From positions 2,418,001-2,482,000 of the forward strand of contig NZ_CP011803.1 in NCBI RefSeq assembly GCF_001038625.1: 64,000 nt of DNA, in the 5' to 3' direction. The notes beneath the pieces were generated by a model that saw nothing but the letters and a program-made list of their open reading frames with translations, did not search any database and was not told where the DNA came from. Below, in pieces: positions 1 to 8,385 of the stretch. This stretch comes from Clostridium carboxidivorans P7. Its GTDB lineage: Bacteria; Bacillota; Clostridia; Clostridiales; Clostridiaceae. The number at the start of each line of letters is the position of its first letter. Positions within the stretch are counted from its first letter, which is position 1. Both the position numbers and the translations under genes were made by a program.

Positions 1-725
1 TCAACTACCTCTGGATGACTTTTTATAAAATCACTTCTTGCAACAATAACTGCCGTTGAATATTGTCCTTGTCTCCAAACCTCATTGTAATCAAGTACTA
101 CCCTTGCTCCTACTTCTTTTTCAAGCCTTGCTCCCCAAGGTTCTGGCACTAATGCAGCATCAATCCTATTTTGATCCAATAAGGTTTTTATATCCGGATT
201 TTCTGCCCTAACTATTTCAACATTTCCATCCTTTGTTTTATCCTTAAGTCCATTTTCTTTTAATAATGCTCTTAAGGATAAATCCTGAGTATTTCCAAAC
301 TGAGGAATGGCCACTTTTTTACCTTGAAGGTCTTTAACCTCCTTAATACCTGCATCTTTCCTTGCAATCAGTACTGCTCCTGCATCTGATGCACCTGAAA
401 TAATTTGTATTTCTCCTTTAGACCTGGCATAACCATTTACTGCTGGACCAGGACCTACATATGCTATATCCAGCTCACCAGCAAGAAGTGCTTCAATTTC
501 AGCTGGGCCTGCATTAAACTGTTTCCACTCAATAGGATATTTATCTCCTAACAGCTTTTGAAACTTTCCTTGATTTTTACCTATTAATGCTTGAGCATGA
601 GTTATATTAGGGAAAAAACCAACTCTCACTTTATTATCATCACTGTTTTTATTTGAGGAACAGCCTAAAAAACCTGCTGCTGTAACAATGACCAGAAGTA
701 AAGCTCCTATTTTTCTAAATTTCAT
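1..725 (-). CDS. ABC transporter substrate-binding lipoprotein, sulfonate/sulfate type (3' end outside window)
   Basis: Read on the minus strand from an ATG at 725. The protein begins with a lysine-poor hydrophobic signal ending in a lipobox (FLGC near residue 19), then follows the SsuA/TauA/NMT1-like pattern: RVGFFPNITHAQALIGK, AGELDIAYVGPGPAVNG, and ALVPEPWGARLEKE. Such proteins sit outside the membrane and hand sulfonates, taurine or sulfate to an ABC permease. The C-terminus and the presumed permease and ATPase genes lie beyond position 1. It follows cysC by 65 bases in the same direction and probably belongs to the operon led by the T-box and SAM riboswitch, which supports a sulfur substrate rather than nitrate or thiamine precursor. 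Confidence 0.85.
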   Translation of the reverse strand, partial: MKFRKIGALLLVIVTAAGFLGCSSNKNSDDNKVRVGFFPNITHAQALIGKNQGKFQKLLGDKYPIEWKQFNAGPAEIEALLAGELDIAYVGPGPAVNGYARSKGEIQIISGASDAGAVLIARKDAGIKEVKDLQGKKVAIPQFGNTQDLSLRALLKENGLKDKTKDGNVEIVRAENPDIKTLLDQNRIDAALVPEPWGARLEKEVGARVVLDYNEVWRQGQYSTAVIVARSDFIKSHPEVV

Positions 726-789
726 TTCTAGCCCCCTGTATAATTTTAAGTAAAGTTCTTTAATATCTTTAAATTTGCTTTGCGATATT

Positions 790-1398
790 TCACTTTACTA
801 AATATCCGTTATGCTCTAAAAATTTTATTATCTTTTCCACAGAATCATCTATAGACTCCTTATGGGATAATATTGTTATTTCTGGATTTTCAGGTTTTTC
901 ATAAGCTGAATCAATACCTGTAAAATCCTTTATTTTACCTTCTCTTGCTTTTTTATATAACCCTTTAGGATCTCTCTTTTCACATACTTCAATATCACAA
1001 TCTATGAAAATCTCTACAAATCTGCTCTTTACTAGCTCCCTAACCTTTTGTCTATCCTCTTTAAAAGGTGATATGAAGGTAGTAATTGTTATAATACCCG
1101 CATCCACAAAAAGTTTTGATAGCTCCCTTACTCTTCTAATATTTTCTACTCTATCTTCATTTGAAAATCCTAAATCAGAATTCAAGCCATGCCTTAAATT
1201 ATCTCCATCAAGCATATAAGTAAGATATTTTCTTTCATACAACTGTCTATTTAAAGCATCTGCAATGGTGGATTTTCCTGAACCAGACAATCCTGTAAAC
1301 CAAAGCAGCAAGCCCTTTTGATTTATCAAATTTTCTCTATGTTCTTGTCCTATGCTCATGCTGTGCCATACTACATTATTTGATTTATTAGCTCCCAT
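790..1398 (-). CDS. cysC: Adenylylsulfate (APS) kinase
   Basis: Phosphorylates adenosine 5'-phosphosulfate to PAPS in cytoplasmic sulfate assimilation. The P-loop GLSGSGKS is at about residues 36-43, followed by the family signatures DGDNLRHGL (about 69), FISPFKEDR (about 108) and the KDFTGIDSAYE segment that closes the nucleotide site. The 202-residue length is normal for a stand-alone CysC. The frame is open to a TTG at 1419, but the ATG at 1398 has an AAAGGTAGG ribosome site and is preferred. It starts about 22 bases after the sulfite reductase stop. APS kinase beside a sulfite reductase and sulfur transporter indicates assimilation rather than dissimilation. Confidence 0.93.
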   Translation of the reverse strand: MGANKSNNVVWHSMSIGQEHRENLINQKGLLLWFTGLSGSGKSTIADALNRQLYERKYLTYMLDGDNLRHGLNSDLGFSNEDRVENIRRVRELSKLFVDAGIITITTFISPFKEDRQKVRELVKSRFVEIFIDCDIEVCEKRDPKGLYKKAREGKIKDFTGIDSAYEKPENPEITILSHKESIDDSVEKIIKFLEHNGYLVK

Positions 1399-1419
1399 AT
1401 ACGACCTACCTTTTAACAA

Positions 1420-3042
1420 TTATTTTTTAGATAAAAATTTTACATCTGAATTAAAATCATAATATGCATTTGAATCAATTCCTGTAGTTCTAAACTTCTC
1501 AATTAAAGCTTCAACTTCTGACCACTTTGCTTCTATAAATTTATCAAAATCCTCATATTTATTTTCATAAGCTAAAAGTGCCAACTCATATAAAAATTCT
1601 GGAATGTTCTTTGCTGGAATTTCTCCCTTTACTTCTCCGAATTTTGTTTGATAAACTTCTAAAGTGCCACCGTAATAAAGTGAATATGCCGGAATCATTC
1701 CTTCTTCACCTCTGATAGCCTTCCCTGAAAATGCTATCTTTCCAATTTGGTGCTGTCCACAAGAATTGTTACATCCTGATATAAATATCTTTGGTAATAC
1801 TTTCTTTATCTCTTCTGGAACCTTTAAAAATCTTTCATATATAGCATTTGACAAACCTTGAGAATTACACAAACCAATTCCACAAACCTTTGCTCCTACA
1901 CAGGATATAGTATTTTCAACAGGAAGCTTTGTTGTAAAGGAATCTACAATTTCAAAAAACTTATCTACATCTTTACCTTTTATATCCCTAACATAAAAAC
2001 CTTGAGTATTGGTAAGTCTTATTGTAGTTTCATAATCTAAAGCTTTAAGATAATTCAATATTTTGTTTAAATCCTTTGTTTCAATATATCTGTCACTGGT
2101 GTGTATGAAAACTGAATAATATCCCTTTTGCTTTTGTTCTTTTATAATTAAACTATCTGTACTTGCTTTGCTTCCCTCATTTTCATATTCTCTATCTAGA
2201 GCTTTAATATTTAAATCCAAGTCTAAATTTTTCCTTGCTTTATTTACATAGTCTTTAAGAAGTTCTTTAAATTTATCATCACCTAATCTATATCTGATAA
2301 ATCTTATTCTAGCCTTATTTCTATTTTCTCTGTCACCTTCAGCTTCAAAAAGCTCCTTCATAGCTTGTACATAGTAAAGTGCATCATTTTCATCTATGAA
2401 ATCATCTATTTTTAATGATGTGGTAGATGCTCCTCCAAGTCCTCCTGCTGCATAGACTTCAAAGCCTTTTTTACCATTTTCTATTTTTGCAACAAATCCT
2501 AAATCTGCTATAGTGGCATAAGCTGTATCTAAATTATTATTAGAAAACGAAACCTTATACTTTCTTGGAAGTTTAACTGTTGATGGATCTTTTAACAAGT
2601 GATCAGCAGTTTTTACAGCATAAGGAGTAACATCAAAAATCTCATCCTTATCTACTCCTGAAAGTGGTGAACACGCTACATTTCTTGCTGAATTTCCACC
2701 TGCTCCCAAGGTATTTATACCAAATTCTAAAATTTCATTCATTATTTTCACAGTATCTTCTAGTTCTACTCCATGAAATTGAATATCCTGTCTAGTTGTA
2801 AAATGTATTCTGCCATGAGAATACTTATCAGCAATTTTGCTCACAGCTTCAAACTGCTCCAAAGTAATTATTCCTGCTGGTGTTTTCATCCTAGTCATGT
2901 ACTTTTCTACCTCACGTTCTGCATAAACTCCCATAGCAGACCTTATTCCCTTAATATTAGGGTCCACATTTCCATTTTTGTAGTCAGTTATCTTGACTTT
3001 ATAAAATTCAATTTCCTTTTTTATTCTTTCTAAAGTTTCCAC
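1420..3042 (-). CDS. Ferredoxin-type nitrite/sulfite reductase, siroheme and 4Fe-4S (probable assimilatory sulfite reductase)
   Basis: Reduces sulfite to sulfide (or nitrite to ammonia) at a coupled siroheme/4Fe-4S centre. The cluster-binding CX5C (CVGAKVC) and CX3C (CNNSC) motifs are at about residues 380 and 422, the usual spacing. The N-terminal half has the ferredoxin-like repeat with HFTTRQDIQFHG. I chose the GTG at 3042 (540 residues): it has a perfect AGAGGAGG site eight bases away. Longer starts would run through the riboswitch terminator. Neighbouring cysC, the sulfonate-type transporter and the Cys/SAM-sensing leader point to sulfite as the substrate; nitrite cannot be excluded from sequence alone. 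Confidence 0.9.
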   Translation of the reverse strand: METLERIKKEIEFYKVKITDYKNGNVDPNIKGIRSAMGVYAEREVEKYMTRMKTPAGIITLEQFEAVSKIADKYSHGRIHFTTRQDIQFHGVELEDTVKIMNEILEFGINTLGAGGNSARNVACSPLSGVDKDEIFDVTPYAVKTADHLLKDPSTVKLPRKYKVSFSNNNLDTAYATIADLGFVAKIENGKKGFEVYAAGGLGGASTTSLKIDDFIDENDALYYVQAMKELFEAEGDRENRNKARIRFIRYRLGDDKFKELLKDYVNKARKNLDLDLNIKALDREYENEGSKASTDSLIIKEQKQKGYYSVFIHTSDRYIETKDLNKILNYLKALDYETTIRLTNTQGFYVRDIKGKDVDKFFEIVDSFTTKLPVENTISCVGAKVCGIGLCNSQGLSNAIYERFLKVPEEIKKVLPKIFISGCNNSCGQHQIGKIAFSGKAIRGEEGMIPAYSLYYGGTLEVYQTKFGEVKGEIPAKNIPEFLYELALLAYENKYEDFDKFIEAKWSEVEALIEKFRTTGIDSNAYYDFNSDVKFLSKK

Positions 3043-3067
3043 GTTTAGTTCCTCCTCTAAAATAATT

Positions 3068-3106
3068 AAAACCCCTTCATGCTTTGTATGCATAAAGAGG
3101 TTTATT
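3068..3106 (-). terminator. Intrinsic terminator of the SAM riboswitch
   Basis: On the minus strand AAACCTCTTTATGC pairs imperfectly with GCATGAAGGGGTTT around a short loop and runs into a T-rich tail, just before the sulfite reductase ribosome site. It is the expression platform of the aptamer at 3121-3226 and would stop transcription when SAM is bound. Confidence 0.85.
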
Positions 3107-3120
3107 TAACATAATTAACC

Positions 3121-3226
3121 AATCTTTATCATCCAAAGCTTAAGCTTTGTTGGTATTAGCACCTTACATAAGTAGGTTGCTGTGGAGTCATAAAGCCAAT
3201 CTCTCGTCCACTCTTGATAAATTCCA
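3121..3226 (-). promoter_or_regulatory. SAM-I (S-box) riboswitch aptamer
   Basis: The minus strand shows the S-box core in order: TTTATCAAGAGTGGACGAGAG (first strand of P1 and the P2 kink-turn side), CAGCAACC, GGTGCTAATACC, and a closing GATGATAAAGAT. TTTATCA at 3215-3221 pairs with TGATAAA at 3125-3131 to form P1. SAM binding should favour the downstream terminator and shut off sulfite reductase, cysC and the transporter genes when methionine/SAM is plentiful. Confidence 0.92.
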
Positions 3227-3296
3227 ATTATTAAATTATATGAATATTAGTATAATTTAATAAAATTTATCTGTCAATACTTATTTTTAAATAACA

Positions 3297-3545
3297 AAAA
3301 ACCTCCTGCCTCTGAAAAATTTCAGAGGCAGAAGGTTAACTTCCGCGGTTCCACTCTGATTAAGCAAAAATGCCCATCTTTATTCTGATACTGACATACC
3401 ATATCTCTATAACGGGAGAACCCGTAAAAGCCTACTAAATTTCGGTTTTATGCTCACAGGGGCACTTCAACTATATTTCTACATAAAACTATCTCAACCA
3501 TGTAGTTTCTCTCTGTATGTTCTATATAATTTACTTTTCCTATTC
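3297..3545 (-). promoter_or_regulatory. T-box leader, probable cysteine specifier, with terminator
   Basis: On the minus strand the T-box core AGAGTGGAACCGCGG covers about 3343-3357 and is followed at 3297-3337 by a strong terminator hairpin (CTGCCTCTGAAA...TTTCAGAGGCAG plus a T-run). Stem I shows AGAGAGA opposite GAAGTGCCC. I read TGC (3464-3462), a Cys codon, as the specifier; this assignment is by eye and less certain than the T-box itself. Uncharged tRNA would let RNA polymerase read through to the SAM riboswitch about 70 bases further on. Confidence 0.9.
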
Positions 3546-3588
3546 ACAGCATTTATTTTTTTAAATATGTTTAATCAAATTTAAATAA

Positions 3589-3617
3589 ATTATAAACCAA
3601 TGTTTTGTAAAAATCAA
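3589..3617 (-). promoter_or_regulatory. Sigma-A type promoter of the sulfur operon
   Basis: Minus strand TTGATT (3617-3612), a 17-base spacer and TATAAT (3594-3589), placed about 45 bases upstream of the T-box stem I. The remaining stretch 3618-3872 is AT-rich and shows no gene. Confidence 0.7.
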
Positions 3618-3872
3618 CATAAATTTTCTAAAATTAAAAAATTTACAATATATTCCTAATAAGTATTTTTAATTTTATCTGTGTTTTTTATATTATATAT
3701 CACTAATGTGTAGATTTTATGAAGATACTATCTGATGAAATAAAAGTCTTAAATATCCAGTTACTCTCTATAAACATACACCTCATATATTTAAAATTTC
3801 TTCATAACTTCTTTACATGAATAATATATAATTACTTTATTAATTTAAAGGAAATTTACTGGAGGGATAAGT

Positions 3873-4160
3873 ATGAATTGTCATAGAAATAGTAAAAATA
3901 AGCAAAATTCTCATAATCATAGTCCATTAAAGCATATGCTTCACATGGTCATTTGCTGTGGCTTACCTCTAATTTTGGTAGGATTATTGCCAGCTATATC
4001 AAGGCTTAGCCCTAGTGCCAGCCTTGTAATTGGAAAAATCACACCATTTTTATGTCCATTGATGATGATTTTTATGATACCAATGATGATTGGCAACAAT
4101 AAAAAAAGTAATTGTTGTGACAATAAAAATGCTGATGTTGATAACAAGGATTTAGTATAA
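3873..4160 (+). CDS. Small His/Cys-rich membrane protein, function unknown
   Basis: A 95-residue protein behind a GGAGGGATAAGT ribosome site. The first 25 residues are rich in Asn, His and Lys (MNCHRNSK..NSHNHS), followed by two hydrophobic segments (about 30-48 and 58-75; CCGLPLIL, CPLMMIFMIPMM) and a polar tail with a CC pair. The His/Cys/Met content and neighbours suggest metal handling, but I do not recognise the family. Its leader and first codons are partly duplicated at 4586-4708. A clear terminator follows the stop. Confidence 0.75.
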   Translation: MNCHRNSKNKQNSHNHSPLKHMLHMVICCGLPLILVGLLPAISRLSPSASLVIGKITPFLCPLMMIFMIPMMIGNNKKSNCCDNKNADVDNKDLV

Positions 4161-4171
4161 ATTAAAAACAC

Positions 4172-4210
4172 TTAAACCATCCTAAACTTCAGGATGGTTT
4201 AAATATTTTT
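4172..4210 (+). terminator. Intrinsic terminator after the His/Cys-rich membrane protein
   Basis: TTAAACCATCCT (4172-4183) pairs perfectly with AGGATGGTTTAA (4191-4202) and is followed by ATATTTTT. Confidence 0.9.
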
Positions 4211-4237
4211 ATTGGGTATACACATGTAAAAATAAAG

Positions 4238-4414
4238 TTATGCCTGATTTTCTGGTATAAATGTTGCACAATCTGTTTCTTGAGTATCTCTTGCATTTCT
4301 AGGTTGAACTTCTATCTGTGCTGCACCACAGTGATCACCAGACATATAATAGTGACAACTATTAACAACACATTTAACTCCTTCATTTGGTCTGCTCATT
4401 TTTTCTGGTTGCAT
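4238..4414 (-). CDS. DUF1540 domain protein (58 aa)
   Basis: Read directly from the minus strand behind an AAAAGGAGGAAAC site. The short protein has the DUF1540 cysteine pattern: C-V-V-N-S-C-H-Y-Y, then HCGAAQIEVQPR, and a final ETDCATFIP. These clostridial peptides are thought to hold a metal or structural cysteine site; function is unknown. It converges with the gene at 3873 and uses the opposite side of the shared terminator. Another DUF1540 gene is at 19731-19889. Confidence 0.88.
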   Translation of the reverse strand: MQPEKMSRPNEGVKCVVNSCHYYMSGDHCGAAQIEVQPRNARDTQETDCATFIPENQA

Positions 4415-4585
4415 AAATGTTTCCTCCTTTTATATACAAAAATAATCAACACTACTATTCTTTCTAAAGAATATATTTTTATACTAAAAACAATTTTAGT
4501 AAATCAAAACTCTCCACTTCTATACTATTGCAAAATTTCACCAACTTTTTTGCACTTAAAATATAACCTTTTGTATCTCTTAATT

Positions 4586-4708
4586 TCTTCATAATTTCTT
4601 TATATAAATAATATATAATCCAATTAAATTATAATTGTTTTCTAATTAAAGTAAACACACTAGAGGGATAAGTATGAATTGTCATGGAGATAATAAAGGA
4701 AATCAGTA
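4586..4708 (+). repeat. Partial duplication of the 3814-3890 promoter/leader with an 11-codon ORF
   Basis: Here the sequence repeats what precedes the gene at 3873: TTCATAA(T/C)TTCTTTA, AATAATATATAAT, and then GAGGGATAAGTATGAATTGTCAT. The copied ORF starts at 4674 with codons for Met-Asn-Cys-His-Gly, but stops after 11 codons. It may be a truncated paralogue or a small leader peptide upstream of the 4781 gene. The rest of 4415-4780 holds no gene I can support. Confidence 0.6.
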
Positions 4709-4780
4709 ACTTTACATATAATTATCGTCCAGTTTCTATCTTCTAGTATGTAATAAACTTTTAAAGAAAGGTGTGTTATT

Positions 4781-5104
4781 ATGAATATAGAAATTAATCG
4801 TGGTGTTAAAGAGTATTTAAGCGAAAAAGCTGTTCAGGATATTTATATAGAAATGGTCAATAAAGGTGCATGCTGCTCAGGTAATGTTTTTGTTCCTGTT
4901 GTTAGATTAGGAAAACCATCTTACGAGGAAAGATACAACTTTTTTGTCAAAGATGAAATCACACTTTACGTTCCTAAAAATATAAATAACGAAAAAATTG
5001 AAAACATCATAATTAAAGTTCGTAATATTTTAGGTCATAAATCTTTACTTGTAAATGGTATACTTGCATATAAACAAAAAACTTTCGAACGGAAAAAATA
5101 TTAA
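4781..5104 (+). CDS. CC/Se-motif family protein (HesB-like), 107 aa
   Basis: A compact soluble protein starting behind AAAGAAAGGTGTG. It has the paired-cysteine motif GACCSGN at residues 30-36, followed by FVPVVRLGKP and a C-terminal half with KDEITLYVPKNI. This matches my recollection of the small CC/Se-motif family, in which the first Cys is selenocysteine in some members, and it loosely resembles HesB-type iron-sulfur carriers. Both positions are Cys here. Role is unknown; neighbours suggest metal or sulfur chemistry. Confidence 0.65.
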   Translation: MNIEINRGVKEYLSEKAVQDIYIEMVNKGACCSGNVFVPVVRLGKPSYEERYNFFVKDEITLYVPKNINNEKIENIIIKVRNILGHKSLLVNGILAYKQKTFERKKY

Positions 5105-5149
5105 AAATATTTTTTTCACTAATTGTTGAATTTGAACTTATTTTTAAGT

Positions 5150-5561
5150 AGTCTTAACTCAGTATTTGAAGAAAACTTTGTTGCTGCATTTGATGAATAT
5201 GCATTTCAATTAAATTTAATTGATTTTGTATTTAGTTATCTTGATTATTCATACCATTCATATTTACCATTTCATTTAGGTCAGACATGCCTTGTATATT
5301 CTACATATTATTCATGTTTTACATGCCTTGAGTACTCTACATATTCATACCATTCATCTTCATACTATTACCTGTTGAAGTTAATTCTAAAATTTCTGCT
5401 GTAATTACAGTAATATTCTTTATTATTGGATCTGAACTTAAATCTCTAAATAATTTAGGATTTTGATTCTTTAAAAAAGCTTCCTTTATCCAAGCTGCAC
5501 AAGTCATGCCTTCTATTTTTAAAATTTTACTTGTTATTTCATATCTTATCCTCAATTTCAC
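5150..5561 (-). pseudogene. Decayed gene: HMA metal-binding start fused to a Met-rich tail
   Basis: The minus frame from about 5561 reads KILKIEGMTCAAW, the start of a heavy-metal-associated (HMA) domain as in copper chaperones or P1B ATPases. It lacks the second CXXC cysteine and switches to unrelated sequence (NPKLFRDLSSDP). It then enters a Met/Asn/Gln-rich run (KMNGMNM, STQGM, NMNNM, IQGMSDLNEM) broken by three stops at 5340-5283. Each stop follows ATG where Gln codons would fit the repeat. The plus-strand reading frame over the same bases is only its shadow. Confidence 0.55.
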
Positions 5562-5750
5562 TCTATATTAGTTTACTTTTTTACTATTCATAACTAACTT
5601 TAGACTTTAAATAAATTAGAAAAATGTATATGTTTTCTCAAAAATTAAATACTAATATAGAGTTATTTATTTTTTATATGCTAAATTAAATATTTTAACA
5701 ACACCAAAATATATACAAAAAGATTATAATATGAAAGGAAGTACAATATC

Positions 5751-6809
5751 ATGTTTAAATTTAAAAATCTAAAATTTATAGCTATCTGTTTCATATTCCC
5801 TTTAGCACTAGCTTCATGTGGTAGCAAATCTAAAAATGAACAAGCACCGCTGGATCAAGTAGGAGTAGCCGAAAAATCCTATTATTATACTGCAAATGAG
5901 GGTGGAAGTATTTCTAGAGTAAATGCATCTACAAATAAAGTATTGGATACAATTAAAGTTGATGGTTCTGCTCACAATGTACAAATTTCTCCAGATGATA
6001 AAACCGTGGGAGTTACTATAACTCCAAAAATGTCAGAAAAAGATAACTCTATGGAGATGAAAGACTCAACCATGTCAGGTTATGCATCATTTTATGATGT
6101 TGAAACCAATAAACTCATAACAAAAGTCAATGTGGGTAAGCATCCAGCCCATATAGTATTTACACCAAATGGCAAGTATGCACTAGTTACAAATAGCGGA
6201 GACAACAACGTATCAGTAATTGATGCTGGAAATCACAGTGTGGTAAATAAAATTTCTACAGGCAAAACTCCTCACGGTTTTAGAATTTCAATGGATAGTA
6301 AATTAGCTTATGTTGCTAATATGGGTGAGGATACTGTAAGTGTTTTAGACATTGAAAATTTTAAAGAAATTAAAAAAATCAAAGTTGGTAAGACACCAAT
6401 AACTACTGCTGTAACAAAGGATAATAAAACACTATTAGTAACATTAAATGGCGAGAATGCTTTAGCTGTAGTTGACCTTTCCACAGATAGCATAGAAAAA
6501 ATACCTGTAGGTGTAGGTCCTGCACAAGTCTACATTGAACCTGACAATAAGTTTGCTTTTGTAGCAAATCAAGGTACTGAAGCTGCTCCTTCAAATACCG
6601 TATCTAAAATTGATTTAAGTACAAAGAAAGTAGTAGCTACAATAGAAGCAGGCAAAGGTGCTCATGGAATAGTAGCCAGTGACAATAACAAATTTGTTTA
6701 TGTAACTAATATGTTTGATAGTACTGTTAGTGTTATTGATAATACTAGTAATAAAGCAATTCAAACAGTTACAGTAGACAAAACACCTAATGGAATAAGT
6801 TATAAATAA
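5751..6809 (+). CDS. YVTN/40-residue repeat beta-propeller lipoprotein
   Basis: A 352-residue exported protein with a lipobox (ALASC, Cys at about 23). It folds as a propeller of about seven blades, shown by repeated motifs such as YALVTNSGDNNVSVID, LAYVANMGEDTVSVLD, FAFVANQG and FVYVTNMFDSTVSVID, each followed by KI.VGK.P or similar. Residues about 95-112 form a Met-rich insertion (MSEKDNSMEMKDSTM) between blades, a plausible copper-binding loop. Such surface propellers mediate binding rather than catalysis. It stands alone with its own terminator. Confidence 0.85.
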   Translation: MFKFKNLKFIAICFIFPLALASCGSKSKNEQAPLDQVGVAEKSYYYTANEGGSISRVNASTNKVLDTIKVDGSAHNVQISPDDKTVGVTITPKMSEKDNSMEMKDSTMSGYASFYDVETNKLITKVNVGKHPAHIVFTPNGKYALVTNSGDNNVSVIDAGNHSVVNKISTGKTPHGFRISMDSKLAYVANMGEDTVSVLDIENFKEIKKIKVGKTPITTAVTKDNKTLLVTLNGENALAVVDLSTDSIEKIPVGVGPAQVYIEPDNKFAFVANQGTEAAPSNTVSKIDLSTKKVVATIEAGKGAHGIVASDNNKFVYVTNMFDSTVSVIDNTSNKAIQTVTVDKTPNGISYK

Positions 6810-6856
6810 TAAATCCTTAAGCTTTTTATTTAACACTTAATAATTTTATAATTAAG

Positions 6857-6912
6857 AAAGCAGTATTTAAGTATATAGAATTCTTCTATCATACGAAAAT
6901 ACTGCTTTTCTT
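6857..6912 (+). terminator. Intrinsic terminator after the YVTN lipoprotein
   Basis: AAAGCAGTATTT (6857-6868) pairs with AAATACTGCTTT (6897-6908), followed by a T-rich tail. Confidence 0.85.
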
Positions 6913-6990
6913 TGCTCAGCATAATTATAATATAAACTTAAATATATTGATCTTATCTTTTAGTAAATTAAAAGATATCTTAAAATTAAA

Positions 6991-7024
6991 TGAGTGTAAC
7001 TCATCCTATTGATTAGTTACACTC
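6991..7024 (-). terminator. Hairpin downstream of the CobW-type GTPase
   Basis: GAGTGTAACT (6992-7001) and AGTTACACTC (7015-7024) form a perfect stem just past the stop of the minus-strand gene, with an AT-rich tail. Confidence 0.7.
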
Positions 7025-7036
7025 GTCCAATTTTAC

Positions 7037-7972
7037 TTAATTATTAAGCTTCATATCTTTTCCTATTATGTCATTCCATGAATTAAATACTTTTCTTATT
7101 ACATTTGGACCAATCTTAGATATAAATACTAATGTTGATTCTGTCTCTTTCGTATCAGAGATTTTATAATCAATTATATTATTAACTACATCTACCTGAT
7201 TCCATCCATCCTCTAACTCAAAAAATCCCTTTATTCTATAACAATCAGAGCATACAGCTTTTAAAAATGCTGTCAGTTCTTCTTTTCTAACTTCACCAGT
7301 AAATGTTAAACTTATTGTTTTAGGTTTGTTCTCTACAGTATTAGTTGTATCTTCACTTTCTACCCATTGATTTTTCATTAAGTCTTCATTAATAAAATCA
7401 TAATCAAATTTTCCAAATCGTGCCTCTTGAATTGTTACCTTGTTATTTATTTCTCGTATCTTTGATTTTATTTCTTCTAAGGTTTTATTATCAATTAAAT
7501 CAATTTTACTTATAACAGCTAGATGACAATGTTTTAACTGCCTCTCTACTGTTTCCAAATCTTTTATTTGTTCTAAAAAATGAACTCCATCCACTATGCA
7601 TATAGCACCTTTATAATCATAGACTTTACCTTTTACAGATTCTATTGCATCTAGTATTTCCCCTATATTAGAAGGATCTGCAAGTCCTGAGCTCTCAACA
7701 AATAAATATTCTATAGAACGATCTACCATTTCCATCATTGCAGAAACAAAAGATAATTTCAAACAAGAACAAAATATTGAGCCTCTATTTATTTCTACAA
7801 GTTCCATACCATCCTTTTCAATGATTGTACCGTCAATGCCTATTTTGCCAAACTCATTCATTATAACTCCCACTTTTTCATTAGATAAATCCTTCAATAC
7901 ATTAGTTAAAAAAGTAGTCTTTCCAGATCCTAAGAACCCTGTTAAAAGATATAAGTTAATTTTTTCTTTCAT
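7037..7972 (-). CDS. CobW/P47K family GTPase, putative metal chaperone
   Basis: COG0523 proteins use GTP to load metal ions into target proteins. The P-loop GFLGSGKTT (about residues 9-17), a switch region with EFGKIGIDG, the metal-binding cysteine motif in altered form (FCSCLK instead of CXCC), ESSGLADP and SKID as the base-recognition motif are all present, followed by the CobW C-terminal domain. The ATG at 7972 lies nine bases after TAAGGAG and is chosen over the in-frame GTGs closer to that site. It is the only gene of its transcript, so its target metal is not revealed. Confidence 0.88.
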   Translation of the reverse strand: MKEKINLYLLTGFLGSGKTTFLTNVLKDLSNEKVGVIMNEFGKIGIDGTIIEKDGMELVEINRGSIFCSCLKLSFVSAMMEMVDRSIEYLFVESSGLADPSNIGEILDAIESVKGKVYDYKGAICIVDGVHFLEQIKDLETVERQLKHCHLAVISKIDLIDNKTLEEIKSKIREINNKVTIQEARFGKFDYDFINEDLMKNQWVESEDTTNTVENKPKTISLTFTGEVRKEELTAFLKAVCSDCYRIKGFFELEDGWNQVDVVNNIIDYKISDTKETESTLVFISKIGPNVIRKVFNSWNDIIGKDMKLNN

Positions 7973-8143
7973 TTTCACCACTCCTTAGCTATTCAGTTTT
8001 TACTAATCTCCTTAACTATAACATTTAAATTAGGTTATTATAAAATAAAACATATACCCTGTAAACACTTAACCATATTATAATATTGAAATATACCAAT
8101 ATCAATACAAAATTATTCTTACAACATCAACATTGGATTATAT

Positions 8144-8225
8144 TCTAAAGTATCCTGCTTGCCCCCACAACAACCATCTTCACATCCACAACCTTTTGAA
8201 GCATTCAAAGTAACCTTAGCATACT
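8144..8225 (-). pseudogene. Cys-rich C-terminal gene fragment
   Basis: The minus frame ending at TAA (about 8144) reads KGCGCEDGCCGGKQDTLEY, a striking cluster of five cysteines, then NPMLML. No ATG or good ribosome site lies upstream in frame and a stop occurs about 25 codons earlier, so this looks like the remnant of a metal-binding tail. A TTG start behind AAGG would give a peptide of about 24 residues; I consider that less likely. The rest of 7973-8732 shows only the hairpin at 8386-8419. Confidence 0.4.
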
Positions 8226-8385
8226 TTTGCGTATATGACCTTTTATTATGTATTCAACTTTTTAAATTATGTAAAAATCTTTGTCTCCTTTTCAAAAATC
8301 TATCCTATATATTAAGTGAAAGTGGATGATAAGATATGAAAAGAAATTAAATGATCCATGATACAAAATAGCCAACTTTAAAAAG

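Noticed and set aside
3043..3093. N-terminal extension of the sulfite reductase
   Set aside because: It would be encoded inside the riboswitch terminator; the GTG at 3042 has a perfect ribosome site.
4280..4594. Plus-strand reading frame
   Set aside because: Opposite strand of the DUF1540 gene; composition and start are unconvincing.
5123..5404. Plus-strand reading frame rich in Tyr and Ser
   Set aside because: It mirrors the Met-rich pseudogene on the minus strand and has no ribosome site.
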